31,252 nt of DNA from JANMAT01 sp031359995 (GCA_031359995.1 JANMAT010000057.1:1-31252); one strand, 5' to 3'; counted from the first letter of the stretch, positions 6,229-14,982 are shown. The notes: generated by a model not told the origin, from the sequence alone. Numbers and translations: made by a program.

Positions 6229-7497
6229 TCAGCGCTCGCGTTCGGCGAGCTCGCGGAACTCGTCGGGGACGAGGGCCAGGTCGGACAGGGCAACGGTGGC
6301 GAAGCCGACGGCGTCGCGGCCGAAGCGTTGGCGCACCTTGTCGATCGACTGGTCGAGCGCCCAGCGGGCCGAGCCCGTCGCCGAGCCGGCGCGTGTGCCG
6401 GCCGCGTCGCCGGTGAGCTCGAGGGGGAGCTCGAGCTGCAGGGCGGCCCGGTCGACCAGGTTCGACACCGAGATGCCGAGCAGCGAGATCTCGGTCTCGG
6501 CCGGCTGATCGGCGATGGCCGCACCGACCAGGCCGGTGGCCACCTCGGTGAGCGTGAGGGTGGACGACACCGGGTCGCGCACCGTGATCGAGCGGGTCAC
6601 CGACCGCATGCCGGCGAAGCGCACCCGCGCCGTGACCGTGCGGCCCGCACGCTGCTTGGCCCGTAAGCGGGTACCCACGCGGTCGGCCAGGTGGCCGAGC
6701 ACCTGGGCCAGCAGCTCGGGCGTCGGCGCCCGTCGGCCGAGTGCGGACTGGGCACCCATGGACGACGCCCGGCGTCCGCCGTCGACCTTGCGGGAGTCCT
6801 CGCTGGCCGCCAGCGCCTCGAGCTTGGACCCGGCGGCGTGCCCGAGCAGGTGCTCCAACGAGTGGCCCGGCACCTGGGCCAGCTGCCCGATGGTGGTCAC
6901 GCCCATGGTGGCCAGCCGCTCCTGGGTGACCGGCCCGACCCCCCACACCAGGCCGACCGGGAGCGGGTCCAGGAACTCGCGCTCGCGGTCGGGGTCGACC
7001 ACCACCAGGCCGTCGGGCTTGGCCACCTGCGATGCGATCTTGGCCAGGTGCTTGGTGCGGGCCACGCCCACCGAGATGGGCAGGCCGATCTCCCGCAGCA
7101 CCCGCTGCCGGATGGATGCGGCGATCGTGGCCGGCGAGCCGAACAGGTGCACGGCGCCGGCCACGTCGCAGAACGCCTCGTCGATGGAGATGCGCTCCAC
7201 GTAGGGCGTGTGGTCCTCCAGCACGCCCATCACCAGGTCGGCGAGGCGCTGGTACTCCTTGAAGTGACCCGACACGAACCGCAGGTGTGGGCAGAGCTGC
7301 TTGGCCTTCCAGCCCGACATGCCGCCCGACACCCCGAAGCGCTTGGCCTCGTACGACGCCGCCAGCACCACGCCGCCGCCTACGGCGACGGGGATGCCAC
7401 GCAACGACGGGTCGAGCAGCTGCTCGACCGACGCGTAGAACGCATCGAGATCGGCGTGCAGGATCGTTGCCCCACCGGTGCCCGCCCTGCTCGTCAC
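6229..7497 (-). CDS. dinB: DNA polymerase IV (Y-family translesion polymerase)
   Basis: The protein has 422 residues with a GTG start at 7497. Y-family motifs are intact: ILHADLDAFYASVEQ (D16 metal ligand), AASYEAKRFGV, and ERISIDEAF (D106, E107 catalytic). Helix-hairpin-helix sequence follows (VWGVGPVTQERLATMGVTTI) and then the little-finger domain. Near the C-terminus LQLELPLEL resembles a beta-clamp-binding motif. The enzyme copies past damaged bases with low fidelity. Expression is predicted to be damage-inducible: a LexA box lies between good -35 and -10 hexamers, and the -10 is only 7 nt from the GTG, so the message is probably leaderless. Confidence 0.95.
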   Translation of the reverse strand: MTSRAGTGGATILHADLDAFYASVEQLLDPSLRGIPVAVGGGVVLAASYEAKRFGVSGGMSGWKAKQLCPHLRFVSGHFKEYQRLADLVMGVLEDHTPYVERISIDEAFCDVAGAVHLFGSPATIAASIRQRVLREIGLPISVGVARTKHLAKIASQVAKPDGLVVVDPDREREFLDPLPVGLVWGVGPVTQERLATMGVTTIGQLAQVPGHSLEHLLGHAAGSKLEALAASEDSRKVDGGRRASSMGAQSALGRRAPTPELLAQVLGHLADRVGTRLRAKQRAGRTVTARVRFAGMRSVTRSITVRDPVSSTLTLTEVATGLVGAAIADQPAETEISLLGISVSNLVDRAALQLELPLELTGDAAGTRAGSATGSARWALDQSIDKVRQRFGRDAVGFATVALSDLALVPDEFRELAERER

Positions 7498-7504
7498 CCC
7501 GGCC

Positions 7505-7534
7505 AGTCTAGGCGAACATGTGTTCGATTGCCAA
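7505..7534 (-). promoter_or_regulatory. dinB promoter
   Basis: On the minus strand, TTGGCA (complement of 7529-7534) and TAGACT (complement of 7505-7510) are separated by 18 nt, a near-consensus sigma-A promoter. The start codon GTG follows 7 nt after the -10, so transcription should begin at or next to it. Confidence 0.75.
7512..7527. promoter_or_regulatory. LexA SOS box
   Basis: GCGAACATGTGTTCGA matches the actinobacterial LexA operator TCGAAC-N4-GTTCGA in 15 of 16 positions (the N4 being free); only the first T is G. The inner CGAAC-N4-GTTCG is perfectly symmetric. It sits between the -35 and -10 of dinB, where a bound repressor would block polymerase. Confidence 0.85.
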
Positions 7535-7538
7535 GGGC

Positions 7539-8003
7539 CTACCGCACGGTGCCGGTGAAGACGGGCGACAGCAGGTGGCCGGCGTCATCGCACGGGACGA
7601 GCGACGTGGCCGCCGCGACGATGTCGTGGTCGACGATCGTGCTGTTCATCGTGAAGTCGCCGATGTACGGCGACGGGTACGTCGCGGTGAACGTGAGCGG
7701 ATGGCGCGTCAGCACCGTCGCCGGCACGGTGCCGGCCACGGACGTGCCACGGATGTCGCGGAAGTCGAACACGAACGTGCCGGTGCCGTCACGCTTCAGG
7801 CGCAGCGACCATGTGCCATTGGCCGGCACCGGCGTGGGCACGCCGGGTTCGGTGAGCACTGCGGGGCCGCAGACGTCGGTCACCGTCGTCCACCCACCCC
7901 GGTAGGTGCGCGTCGACTGGTCGGCCGACGCCACGCCCCCGCCGACGCCAACAGCTCCGAAGGCCAGCACCGACACCGCCGCCGCGCTCTTCTTGCCGAA
8001 CAT
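7539..8003 (-). CDS. secreted hypothetical protein
   Basis: The protein has 154 residues. The N-terminus (MFGKKSAAAVSVLAFGAVGV, followed by GGGVASADQ) is a signal peptide with a likely cleavage after ASA. The mature part has many Thr, Val and Gly residues and alternating hydrophobic positions, suggesting a beta-rich secreted domain, with two cysteines (TDVCGPAVL and VPCDDAGH) that may form a disulfide. I do not recognise a family. A good Shine-Dalgarno (GAGGAGGT) lies 5 nt before the ATG. It is upstream of dinB on the same strand with 41 bp between, and dinB has its own SOS promoter, so they need not be co-regulated. Confidence 0.75.
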   Translation of the reverse strand: MFGKKSAAAVSVLAFGAVGVGGGVASADQSTRTYRGGWTTVTDVCGPAVLTEPGVPTPVPANGTWSLRLKRDGTGTFVFDFRDIRGTSVAGTVPATVLTRHPLTFTATYPSPYIGDFTMNSTIVDHDIVAAATSLVPCDDAGHLLSPVFTGTVR

Positions 8004-8121
8004 GGTGACCTCCTCGGGTCGATGCGGACGCCCGCGCCCGCCCGCTCACCGTGCGCTCGCCCGCGCCGACGCGCCAGGGCACCACGACCCCGTCCGCGGT
8101 GCACCGCGACCCGCCGGGCGG

Positions 8122-8127
8122 TAGCGT
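8122..8127 (+). promoter_or_regulatory. -10 hexamer, leaderless start
   Basis: TAGCGT lies 7 nt before the ATG of the SDR gene, and no Shine-Dalgarno is present, so the transcript should start at the codon itself. Confidence 0.5.
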
Positions 8128-8134
8128 CGCCGCC

Positions 8135-8935
8135 ATGGGGGAACGTCTGGCCGGCAAGGTCGCCGTCGTGGTCGGTGGCGGGCAGACGCCCGGCGAGACC
8201 ATCGGGAACGGTCGAGCGACGGCGATCACGTTCGCACGCGAGGGCGCCCGGGTGGTGGTGGTCGACCGTGACCTCGCCTCGGCCAACGAGACGGTCGCCA
8301 TGATCGAACGCGAAGGCAACACCGCGGTCGGCCTGGCCGCCGACATCACCGACCGGGCCTCGTGCGCGTCCATCCCGGTCGCCGCCCTCGACACGTTCGG
8401 CTCCCTCGACGTGCTGCACAACAACGTCGGCATCGGTGGCGGCGACGGCCCGGCCACCAGGGTCGAGGAAGACGACTGGGACCGCATCTTCGACGTCAAC
8501 CTGAAGGCGATGTGGCGCACGTGCAAGGCGGTGATCCCCGTGTTCCGCCAGCGCGGTGGCGGCGCCATCATCAACATCTCGTCGATCGCCTCGATCTGCT
8601 CGACGAACACCGCGGCGTACCAGATCTCCAAGGCGGGTGTGAACACGCTCACCCAGCACCTTGCCATGGGCGGCGCCCGCCACGGCATCCGCGCCAACGC
8701 CATCCTGCCCGGGCTCATGGACACGCCGATGGCCATCCAGGGCATCAGCCGGGCCCGTGGCGTGAGCACCGATCATCTGCGCGAGGAGCGTAACCGCGCC
8801 GTGCCGCTCGGCCAGCAGATGGGAAGCGCGTGGGACGTGGCCAACGCTGCACTGTTCCTCGCCAGCGACGACGCCCGCTTCATCACCGGTGTGCTGCTCC
8901 CGGTCGACGGCGGCCAGTCGATCCGCAAGGGCTGA
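8135..8935 (+). CDS. short-chain dehydrogenase/reductase
   Basis: The protein has 266 residues from ATG 8135. The Rossmann strand VAVVVGGGQTPGETIGNG replaces the usual TGxxxGxG turn with a longer glycine-rich loop. D45 in VVVVDRD suggests NAD(H) preference. HNNVGIGG is the NNAG-like strand, INISSIAS holds the catalytic Ser, and AAYQISKAG the Tyr-x3-Lys pair. ILPGLMDTPM and ITGVLLPVDGG complete the fold. It oxidises or reduces an alcohol/carbonyl; the substrate is unknown. A leaderless -10 precedes it. The next gene starts 27 bp downstream on the same strand. Confidence 0.88.
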   Translation: MGERLAGKVAVVVGGGQTPGETIGNGRATAITFAREGARVVVVDRDLASANETVAMIEREGNTAVGLAADITDRASCASIPVAALDTFGSLDVLHNNVGIGGGDGPATRVEEDDWDRIFDVNLKAMWRTCKAVIPVFRQRGGGAIINISSIASICSTNTAAYQISKAGVNTLTQHLAMGGARHGIRANAILPGLMDTPMAIQGISRARGVSTDHLREERNRAVPLGQQMGSAWDVANAALFLASDDARFITGVLLPVDGGQSIRKG

Positions 8936-8962
8936 CGTGCGACGTCGCCCACTGCGGCCGGC

Positions 8963-9826
8963 ATGAGAGCGCTGGTGCTCGGCACGGTCGTGGCCACGGT
9001 GGTGCTCGCCGGCGCGGCCCGGGCCGATGCCCACGACCCGATCATCTTCACGCCTGAACAGACGACGCCCGCCGCCGGCCCCCGACTCCCCGACGGCACG
9101 ATCTCGTTCGCGCTCTACGGCACGGTGGCCGGTGGCACCGATTCGCGTGGCTTCCGGGCCCAGCTACGTGCAGGGCAGCGGCTGGAGCTCACGCTGCTCA
9201 TCCCCGACCTCGCACCCGAGCGCGACCTCAGCGCCGCCGAGCTCCCCATCCTCATGGTCGCCGCGCCCGACGGCACCACCAGCGAGCGTCGCCCCGATCG
9301 CCGTGAGCGCTTCACCGAGTCGTTCTCGGGCACGAGCTACGTGCGCCTGCTCGAGGTGGCCGAACCCGTGGCGGCCACCGGCGAGTTCGCCATCACGGTC
9401 ACGGGCACCACGGCGGCCCGGTTCACGGTGGCCATCGGCTCGATCGAGCGGTTCGGCACACCGGTCGAGGCCGTACCCAATCGCGACGAGGGTGTCGCCG
9501 GCGTGCGGCGTTGGTACGCGACAGCGCCCGTCGCCACTACGACGGCCGCGACTCCCTCGACCATCACGCTTCCGGGCCGCGACACGACCGCCCCGTCCAC
9601 CGTTCGCGACCCGGAACCGAGCACGACGGCAGCAACAGCGACCACCGCGATGACGACGGCCCCGCCGACGATGGGCGGTGGGACCACGACCGCGACCACG
9701 GCCGCGCCGGTCACGGCGAGCACTCGCTCGTCGGTGCCCGCCGTGGCGATCGGCGTCGTCATCGGCATCGCCGCGGGTGGGATGCTGGCCCTGCGCACCC
9801 GCCGAGCCCGGAGGACCCGATCATGA
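8963..9826 (+). CDS. exported Thr-rich protein with C-terminal membrane anchor
   Basis: The protein has 287 residues. The signal peptide MRALVLGTVVATVVLAGAAR ends near ADA-HDP. A globular part of about 150 residues (ISFALYGTVAGGTDSRGFRA, LRLELTLLIPDL-type strands, FAITVTGTT) follows. Residues about 175-250 are a Thr/Ala/Pro-rich linker, and a last hydrophobic helix (SVPAVAIGVVIGIAAGGMLAL) is followed by a basic RTRRARRTRS tail. This topology places the domain outside the cell, tethered to the membrane. No family is recognised. Its stop overlaps the start of the homocysteine methyltransferase gene by 4 bp (ATGA), so translation is coupled. Confidence 0.75.
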   Translation: MRALVLGTVVATVVLAGAARADAHDPIIFTPEQTTPAAGPRLPDGTISFALYGTVAGGTDSRGFRAQLRAGQRLELTLLIPDLAPERDLSAAELPILMVAAPDGTTSERRPDRRERFTESFSGTSYVRLLEVAEPVAATGEFAITVTGTTAARFTVAIGSIERFGTPVEAVPNRDEGVAGVRRWYATAPVATTTAATPSTITLPGRDTTAPSTVRDPEPSTTAATATTAMTTAPPTMGGGTTTATTAAPVTASTRSSVPAVAIGVVIGIAAGGMLALRTRRARRTRS

Positions 9827-10758
9827 GCTACGCCCGCCTGCAGGAACGCCTCGGCATCGGCGCGACCATCGTGATCGACGGCGGCACCGGTACCGACATC
9901 CAACGGCGCGGTGTGCCCATGGACGGGGCCAGCTGGTGCGCCCAGGCCAACCGCACCCATCCCGACGTGGTGCGGGCCGTGCACGCCGAGTATCTCGACG
10001 CCGGGGCCGAACTGCTCATCGCCAACACCTTCGCCACCAGCCCACTGCTGTTCGACGGGCTCGGTCGCATCGATGAGATGGTCCCCATCGACGCCGTGGC
10101 CGTGAACCTGGCCCGGCGGGCCGCCGCCGACCATGCCGAGCGCACGGGTGCACCGACCGCAGCGGTGGCCGGCTCGTTCTCCACGATGCGCCTCGTACCC
10201 GAGGGCACCGACCGCACCCGGGTCGACATGACCTGGACCGAGGCCGACGCCCGCGCCCTGATGGTCCGCAAGGCCGAGGGCCTCGCCGCCGCGGGCGTCG
10301 ACCTGATCATCATGGAGATGATGCGCGACCGCGACTTCTCCGTGTGGGCCACCGAGGCGGCCATGGCCACCGGCTTGCCCGTATGGGTCGGCATCTCGGT
10401 GGAGGGCGCCGCCGGCGACGGGCCCCTGCACGGCTACAGCCGGCCCGACATGCCGCTGGCCGACATCGTGGCGCCGTTGGTGGCCGCCGGCCCCCAGGTG
10501 CTCGCCGTCATGCACACGAGCGTGAACCACACGGGCGAGGCGCTCGCTGAGGTGCGTCGCCACTGGACCGGGCCGCTCGGTGTGTACCCCGAGTCGGGCT
10601 ACTTCACCATGCCCGACTGGCAGTTCGTCGACATCATCGAACCCGACGCGCTGGTCGCCCACACGCGCACCTGGCAGCACGACCACGGCGTCACGGTCAT
10701 CGGGGGCTGCTGCGGGACCGATCCGGGCCACATCCGCGCCCTCGCCGCACTGCGGTGA
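9823..10758 (+). CDS. homocysteine S-methyltransferase-family protein
   Basis: The protein has 311 residues. IVIDGGTGTDIQRRG at the N-terminus, ANTFATSP at 67-74, VYPESGY near 254 and the C-terminal VIGGCCGTDPGHI (Cys296-Cys297) define the Pfam S-methyl_trans barrel. Enzymes of this family move a methyl group from S-methylmethionine, betaine or another donor to the zinc-bound thiol of homocysteine. The third zinc ligand, normally the Cys of an N-C motif, appears to be replaced: the equivalent segment reads VLAVMHTSVN, with H231 in its place. The true substrate may therefore differ. It starts within the stop codon of the anchored protein gene and its 3' end overlaps a convergent gene by 62 bp. 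Confidence 0.82.
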   Translation: MSYARLQERLGIGATIVIDGGTGTDIQRRGVPMDGASWCAQANRTHPDVVRAVHAEYLDAGAELLIANTFATSPLLFDGLGRIDEMVPIDAVAVNLARRAAADHAERTGAPTAAVAGSFSTMRLVPEGTDRTRVDMTWTEADARALMVRKAEGLAAAGVDLIIMEMMRDRDFSVWATEAAMATGLPVWVGISVEGAAGDGPLHGYSRPDMPLADIVAPLVAAGPQVLAVMHTSVNHTGEALAEVRRHWTGPLGVYPESGYFTMPDWQFVDIIEPDALVAHTRTWQHDHGVTVIGGCCGTDPGHIRALAALR

Positions 10759-11182
10759 CCGTCGCCGCGACCAGCAACCCGGCCACCAGTGGCGGCCCGA
10801 ACATCAACACCATGCCTCCGCCGATGTTCGCTCCGGTGACACCTGCCGTCAGGACGCGAGAGCCCAAGGCGACCACGAGGCCGGCCACCACGAGCAACCC
10901 GTCGATGACGGCGACAACACGCGGTAGCTCTCGCCGTCGGGCGGCACGGACCAGCACACCGAGCCCGGCGAGGGCCACGATCGCCGCCGCCACACCGACG
11001 GCACGGACATCACGCTCGGACCACGACGGTGGGTGCCAGAGGTGGTCGGCGTACGGCGGGGCCGTGCTCGATTGATCGCCCACGGCCGCGTAGGCGGCCG
11101 CGGGCAGCGCGAGCACCACCGCGACCGACGCGGCCACGATCGCCGGTGACGATCGCGCGGTGCCGGCTGGCCATCGGTCCAT
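10697..11182 (-). CDS. small integral membrane protein
   Basis: The protein has 161 residues from ATG 11182 (an upstream GTG at 11218 would add 12 residues). Hydrophobic segments are seen at about 13-33 (IVAASVAVVLALPAAAYA), 60-78 (AVGVAAAIVALAGLGVLV), 92-110 (VAVIDGLLVVAGLVVALG) and 125-145 (MVLMFGPPLVAGLLVAATV), giving about four membrane passes and a basic C-terminal end (RRGRGCGPDRSRSSPR). No family is recognised. Its last 62 bp overlap the 3' end of the homocysteine methyltransferase gene in the opposite direction. Confidence 0.65.
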   Translation of the reverse strand: MDRWPAGTARSSPAIVAASVAVVLALPAAAYAAVGDQSSTAPPYADHLWHPPSWSERDVRAVGVAAAIVALAGLGVLVRAARRRELPRVVAVIDGLLVVAGLVVALGSRVLTAGVTGANIGGGMVLMFGPPLVAGLLVAATVTAVRRGRGCGPDRSRSSPR

Positions 11183-11246
11183 GGCTCCACCATGGACCGG
11201 CGAGGCCCGCAACACCATCCGGGAAGTCCCCTACCCCCGCCTGGGG

Positions 11247-12242
11247 TCAGGGCACGAGCACGAGCTTGCCGACGTGGCCGTCGGCGCCCATGGCAGCCTG
11301 GGCCGCTTCGGCCTCGGCCAGCGGGAACGCTTCGTGCACCAGCGGGCGCAGCGCGCCTGCGGCCACCGCGGCGGCCAGGTCGTGCCACGCCGCGTCGCGC
11401 ACGGCCCGGCGTTCGTCGGCGTTGCGCGTTCGGAACGTGACACCGATGAGCGACACCCGCTTGCGGGCCAGTTCGTCGAGATCGAACGTGCCCATCCGAC
11501 CACCGAGACGGCCGACCTGCACGATGCGGCCCAGGATGGCCGCCGCCTCGAGCGTGGCCTCCAGCACGTTGGCACCCACGTTGTCGATGGTGACGTCGAC
11601 GCCGCGACCGTCGGTGCGGGCACGGGCCGCGGCGACGAGCTCGTCGGGCGCGACGGCGGCGAAGCGACCATCGCCGAGGTAGGCCGCGACCTGCTCGCGC
11701 TTGGCCGACGAGCGCGACGTGCCCAGCACGAGCGGGGCGCCCAGGTGCAGCGCCATCTGGGCGCCGACCACGCCCACACCCGACGTGACCGCGTGCACGA
11801 GCACCGACTCGCCCGACCGCCAACGGCCGTTGGTGACCAACGCGTCGTGCATGGTGAGCAGCGCCACCGGGAGCGCGCCGGCCTGTTCCCACGACAACGC
11901 GTGGGGCACGGGCATGGCCAGCGCCGCGCTCACCACGGCCAGCTCGGCGTAGCCGGGACCCTGGCTCATCACGCGATCGCCCACCGACCACCCGGTCACG
12001 CCCTCGCCGATGGCCACGACCTCGCCGGCCAGTTCGCCGCCGCCGATGAAAGGCCGCGGCGGCGCGGCCGTTCCCGTGGCCGAAGTGCTCACCACGTAGC
12101 GGCCGGCGCGGGCGATCAGGTCCGCACGGTTCAACCCCGCCGCCCGCACCTTCACCAGCAGCTGGCCCGGCCCGGCGACCGGGTCGGCCACCTCGACCAC
12201 CCGCAGCGACTGCTCGGCCGGGTCGACCTGCACCGCGCGCAC
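11247..12242 (-). CDS. zinc-less alcohol dehydrogenase / quinone oxidoreductase (MDR superfamily)
   Basis: The protein has 331 residues with a GTG start. AAGLNRADLIARAGRY, ELAGEVVAIGEGV, WSVGDRVM and the nucleotide-binding VLVHAVTSGVGVVGAQMA (the A-x-x-G-x-G-x-x-G form typical of NADPH:quinone reductases) are clear, as is the C-terminal AQAAMGADGHVGKLVLV. The Cys/His zinc ligands of true alcohol dehydrogenases are absent. Such enzymes reduce quinones or enones with NADPH. It begins 9 bp after the polA stop on the same strand, so it is probably the last gene of the polA transcript. Confidence 0.9.
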   Translation of the reverse strand: MRAVQVDPAEQSLRVVEVADPVAGPGQLLVKVRAAGLNRADLIARAGRYVVSTSATGTAAPPRPFIGGGELAGEVVAIGEGVTGWSVGDRVMSQGPGYAELAVVSAALAMPVPHALSWEQAGALPVALLTMHDALVTNGRWRSGESVLVHAVTSGVGVVGAQMALHLGAPLVLGTSRSSAKREQVAAYLGDGRFAAVAPDELVAAARARTDGRGVDVTIDNVGANVLEATLEAAAILGRIVQVGRLGGRMGTFDLDELARKRVSLIGVTFRTRNADERRAVRDAAWHDLAAAVAAGALRPLVHEAFPLAEAEAAQAAMGADGHVGKLVLVP

Positions 12243-12251
12243 GGCGACCCC

Positions 12252-14912
12252 TCAGCCCTTCGCCGCGGCCCAGGTGGACCCGAACGTGAGGTTCACCTCG
12301 AGCGGCACCCGCAGCTCGGCGGCACCCCGCATGACCTCGACCGTCAGCTTGCCGACGGCCTCCTGCTCGGCTGGTGGCACCTCCACCAGCACCTCGTCGT
12401 GCACCTGCAGGATGACCCGGCTCTCGTAGCCACCGTCGAACAGGGCGGTGTCGAGGTGCACGAGGGCCACCTTGAAGATGTCGGCGGCCAGGCCCTGGAT
12501 GCCGGCGTTCATGGCCTGGCGCTCGGCCGCCTGACGCATGCGGGAGTTGGGGTTCTGCAGGTCGGGGATGGGCCGGCGCCGGCCGAACAGCGTCTCGGTG
12601 TAGCCGCGCATGCGGGCCTCGCGCACCGTGGCGTCCATGTAGGCCTTCACGTTCGGAAACGCCGTGAAGTAGGCGGCCAGGATGACCGAAGCGTCCTCCA
12701 CCGCGATGTTCAACCGCTGGGCCAGCCCGTACGACTCCATGCCGTAGGCCAGCCCGTACGAGACCATCTTGGCCTTCGAGCGTTGGTCGACGGTGACGGT
12801 GCCCGGCTCCACCGAGAACACGCGCGCCGCCGTCTCGGTGTGGATGTCGCGGCCCGACGTGAACGACTCGATCAGGCCCGGGTCCTCGGCCAGATGGGCG
12901 ATGCAGCGCAGCTCGATCTGGTTGTAGTCGGCGATGAGCATGACGTGGCCGTCGGTGGGAACGAACGCCTTGCGGAACTGGCGGCCTTCGTCGCTGCGCA
13001 CCGGGATGTTGTGCAGGTTCGGCTGGTCGGACGACAGCCGGCCCGTACGGGCCACGGTCTGGTTGAACGTGGCGTGGATGCGCCCGTCGGGCGCGACCTC
13101 GCTCAGCAGCCCTTCGCCGTAGGTGGAGCGCAGCTTCTCGTACTCGCGGTAGGCCAGCAGCGGGTCGATGAACTCGGGCCACTGGTCGCGCAGCTTCTCC
13201 AGCGACTGGGCGTCGGTGGAGAAGCCGGTCTTGGTCTTCTTCACCGGAGCGAGGTTGCGCTCGGTGAACAGGATCTCGCGCAGCTGCGGGGTGGAGTTCA
13301 GGTTGAACTCGCGCCCGGCCACCTGGTGCACCTCGGCCTGCAGGCGCACGCACTCGGCGGTGAAGTGGTCGTTGAGGGCCCGCAGCTCCTGCACGTCAAC
13401 CCCGACGCCCACGTGCTCCATGTGGGCCAGCACCCGCACGAGCGGGTTCTCGATCTCGTCGTAGAGCGCTCGCATGCCCTGGGCGTCGAGGGCGTGGAGC
13501 AGCACGGGCGACAGATGGGCCACGGCCAAGGCGTGCCGGCACGCCTGCTGGGCTTGGTCGACGGCGACCTCGCCGAAGTCGAGCTGGCCGCTGGGCGCGC
13601 CGGCGACCGGCAGGGTGTCGCCGGTGTACTTCACCAGCAGTTCGCCCAGCGCGTACTGGGTCTCGGCCGGGTCGATCAGGTACGCGGCGATGGCGGTGTC
13701 GAGCTCGAGCGCGGCGAGGTCGACGCCGCTGGCCAGCAGCGAGCGCATCAGCTCCTTGGCGTGATGGGTGTGGATGCCGCGCCCGTCGGTGAGCGCGGCC
13801 CGCACGCTCGCGTCGGCCAGCAACCGCCCGGGGATCCACGCCACCTCGGCGGCGGCCGCGTCCTGCACCACGGCGATGCCGAGCAGCTCGCTGCGCCCCG
13901 GTGCACCGGCCCACGACGGCGCCAGGTCGAGGACGGCGGGCGTGGTGAGCGCGGTGGTCGCCTCGGCCGGCGACTCGCACATGGTCATCTCGGCTTCGAG
14001 CACGCGTCCCGAGGCGATCTTGCCGGCCGCCTCCACGCCGGCACCCTCGAGGGCCTCGCGCAGGCGGTCGAACAGCGAGCGGAACTCGAGGAACTCGAAC
14101 AGGCGCTTCACCTCGGCCTGGTCGGGGCTGACCCTTGCGGTATCGAGGTCGACCTCGATCGGCGCGTCGTGGTGCAGCACCATCAGCTCGAAGTTCTTGC
14201 GGGCCCGCGCCTCGTGCTCGCGCAGCGACTCGCGCAGCTTGGGCGTCTGGGCGTCGACGTTGGCGAAGATGCCGTCGAGGCCGCCATAGGTGGTGATCAG
14301 CTTGGCCGCGGTCTTCTCACCTACGCCGGGCACGCCGGGCAGGTTGTCGGACGTGTCACCCCGCAGCGCGGCGTACTGCGGATAGAGCGCCGGCGTGACG
14401 CCGGTCTTTTCGAGGATGCCGGCCTCGTCGTAGAGCGCGTAGTCGCTGACACCACGCCGGTTGTAGAGCACCTTCACCAACGGGTCGCACACGAGCTGGT
14501 AGCTGTCGCGGTCGCCGGTGACGATGATGACCTGGTCGCCCCGTTCGGTGGCCTTGGTGACGAGCGTGGCGATGAGGTCGTCGGCCTCCCACCCGGCCAG
14601 GTCGAGCGAGATGATGCCGAGGGCGGTGGTGACCTCGCGCACCAGCCCCATCTGCTGGCGCAGGATGTCGGGGGCCTCGTCGCGCTGGGCCTTGTAGGTG
14701 GGCTCGGCGATGTGGCGGAACGTGGGCTCGGGCCGGTCGAAGGCCACCACCACCCCGTCGGGGCGGTGATCCTTCAGCAGGTTGATGAGCATCGACGTGA
14801 ACCCGTACACCGCGTTCGTGACCTGCCCGGAGGCGGTCACCATGTCGGTGGGCAGGGCGAAGAACGCCCGGTAGGTGAGCGAGTTCCCGTCGACGAGCAT
14901 CAGTTTGGCCAT
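12252..14912 (-). CDS. polA: DNA polymerase I
   Basis: The protein has 886 residues from ATG 14912 (MAKLMLVDGNSL); an upstream GTG would add 18 unlikely residues across the promoter. The N-terminal 5'-nuclease is complete (LMLVDGNSLTYRAFFAL, VVVAFDRPEPTFR, GWEADDLIATL, GDRDSYQLV, GDTSDNLPGVPGVGEKTA). The middle 3'-5' exonuclease-like domain lacks the DxE motif, as in other actinobacterial PolI, so proofreading is not expected. The polymerase domain has ADYNQIELR (motif A), RSKAKMVSYGLAYGMESYG (motif B) and QVHDEVLVEV (motif C). It fills gaps and removes RNA primers in replication and repair. TAGGGT 8 nt before the ATG suggests a leaderless transcript. Confidence 0.97.
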   Translation of the reverse strand: MAKLMLVDGNSLTYRAFFALPTDMVTASGQVTNAVYGFTSMLINLLKDHRPDGVVVAFDRPEPTFRHIAEPTYKAQRDEAPDILRQQMGLVREVTTALGIISLDLAGWEADDLIATLVTKATERGDQVIIVTGDRDSYQLVCDPLVKVLYNRRGVSDYALYDEAGILEKTGVTPALYPQYAALRGDTSDNLPGVPGVGEKTAAKLITTYGGLDGIFANVDAQTPKLRESLREHEARARKNFELMVLHHDAPIEVDLDTARVSPDQAEVKRLFEFLEFRSLFDRLREALEGAGVEAAGKIASGRVLEAEMTMCESPAEATTALTTPAVLDLAPSWAGAPGRSELLGIAVVQDAAAAEVAWIPGRLLADASVRAALTDGRGIHTHHAKELMRSLLASGVDLAALELDTAIAAYLIDPAETQYALGELLVKYTGDTLPVAGAPSGQLDFGEVAVDQAQQACRHALAVAHLSPVLLHALDAQGMRALYDEIENPLVRVLAHMEHVGVGVDVQELRALNDHFTAECVRLQAEVHQVAGREFNLNSTPQLREILFTERNLAPVKKTKTGFSTDAQSLEKLRDQWPEFIDPLLAYREYEKLRSTYGEGLLSEVAPDGRIHATFNQTVARTGRLSSDQPNLHNIPVRSDEGRQFRKAFVPTDGHVMLIADYNQIELRCIAHLAEDPGLIESFTSGRDIHTETAARVFSVEPGTVTVDQRSKAKMVSYGLAYGMESYGLAQRLNIAVEDASVILAAYFTAFPNVKAYMDATVREARMRGYTETLFGRRRPIPDLQNPNSRMRQAAERQAMNAGIQGLAADIFKVALVHLDTALFDGGYESRVILQVHDEVLVEVPPAEQEAVGKLTVEVMRGAAELRVPLEVNLTFGSTWAAAKG

Positions 14913-14920
14913 CGCCTCCG

Positions 14921-14926
14921 ACCCTA
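14921..14926 (-). promoter_or_regulatory. -10 hexamer for polA
   Basis: TAGGGT on the minus strand lies 8 nt before ATG 14912. It lies in the 70-bp gap between the ANTAR regulator stop and polA, so polA can be transcribed apart from the regulator. It also fixes the start choice, because the upstream GTG would include the promoter. Confidence 0.45.
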
Positions 14927-14982
14927 CCGGGGCGGGCCACGGCAGGCCGTTGGCGGGCACGGTCACCCGCGCCGGCCGGTCC

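Noticed and set aside
10849..13353. An 834-codon open frame on the minus strand
   Set aside because: It runs in a wrong frame through polA, the quinone reductase and the membrane protein gene; the sequence is low-complexity Arg/Gly/Pro.
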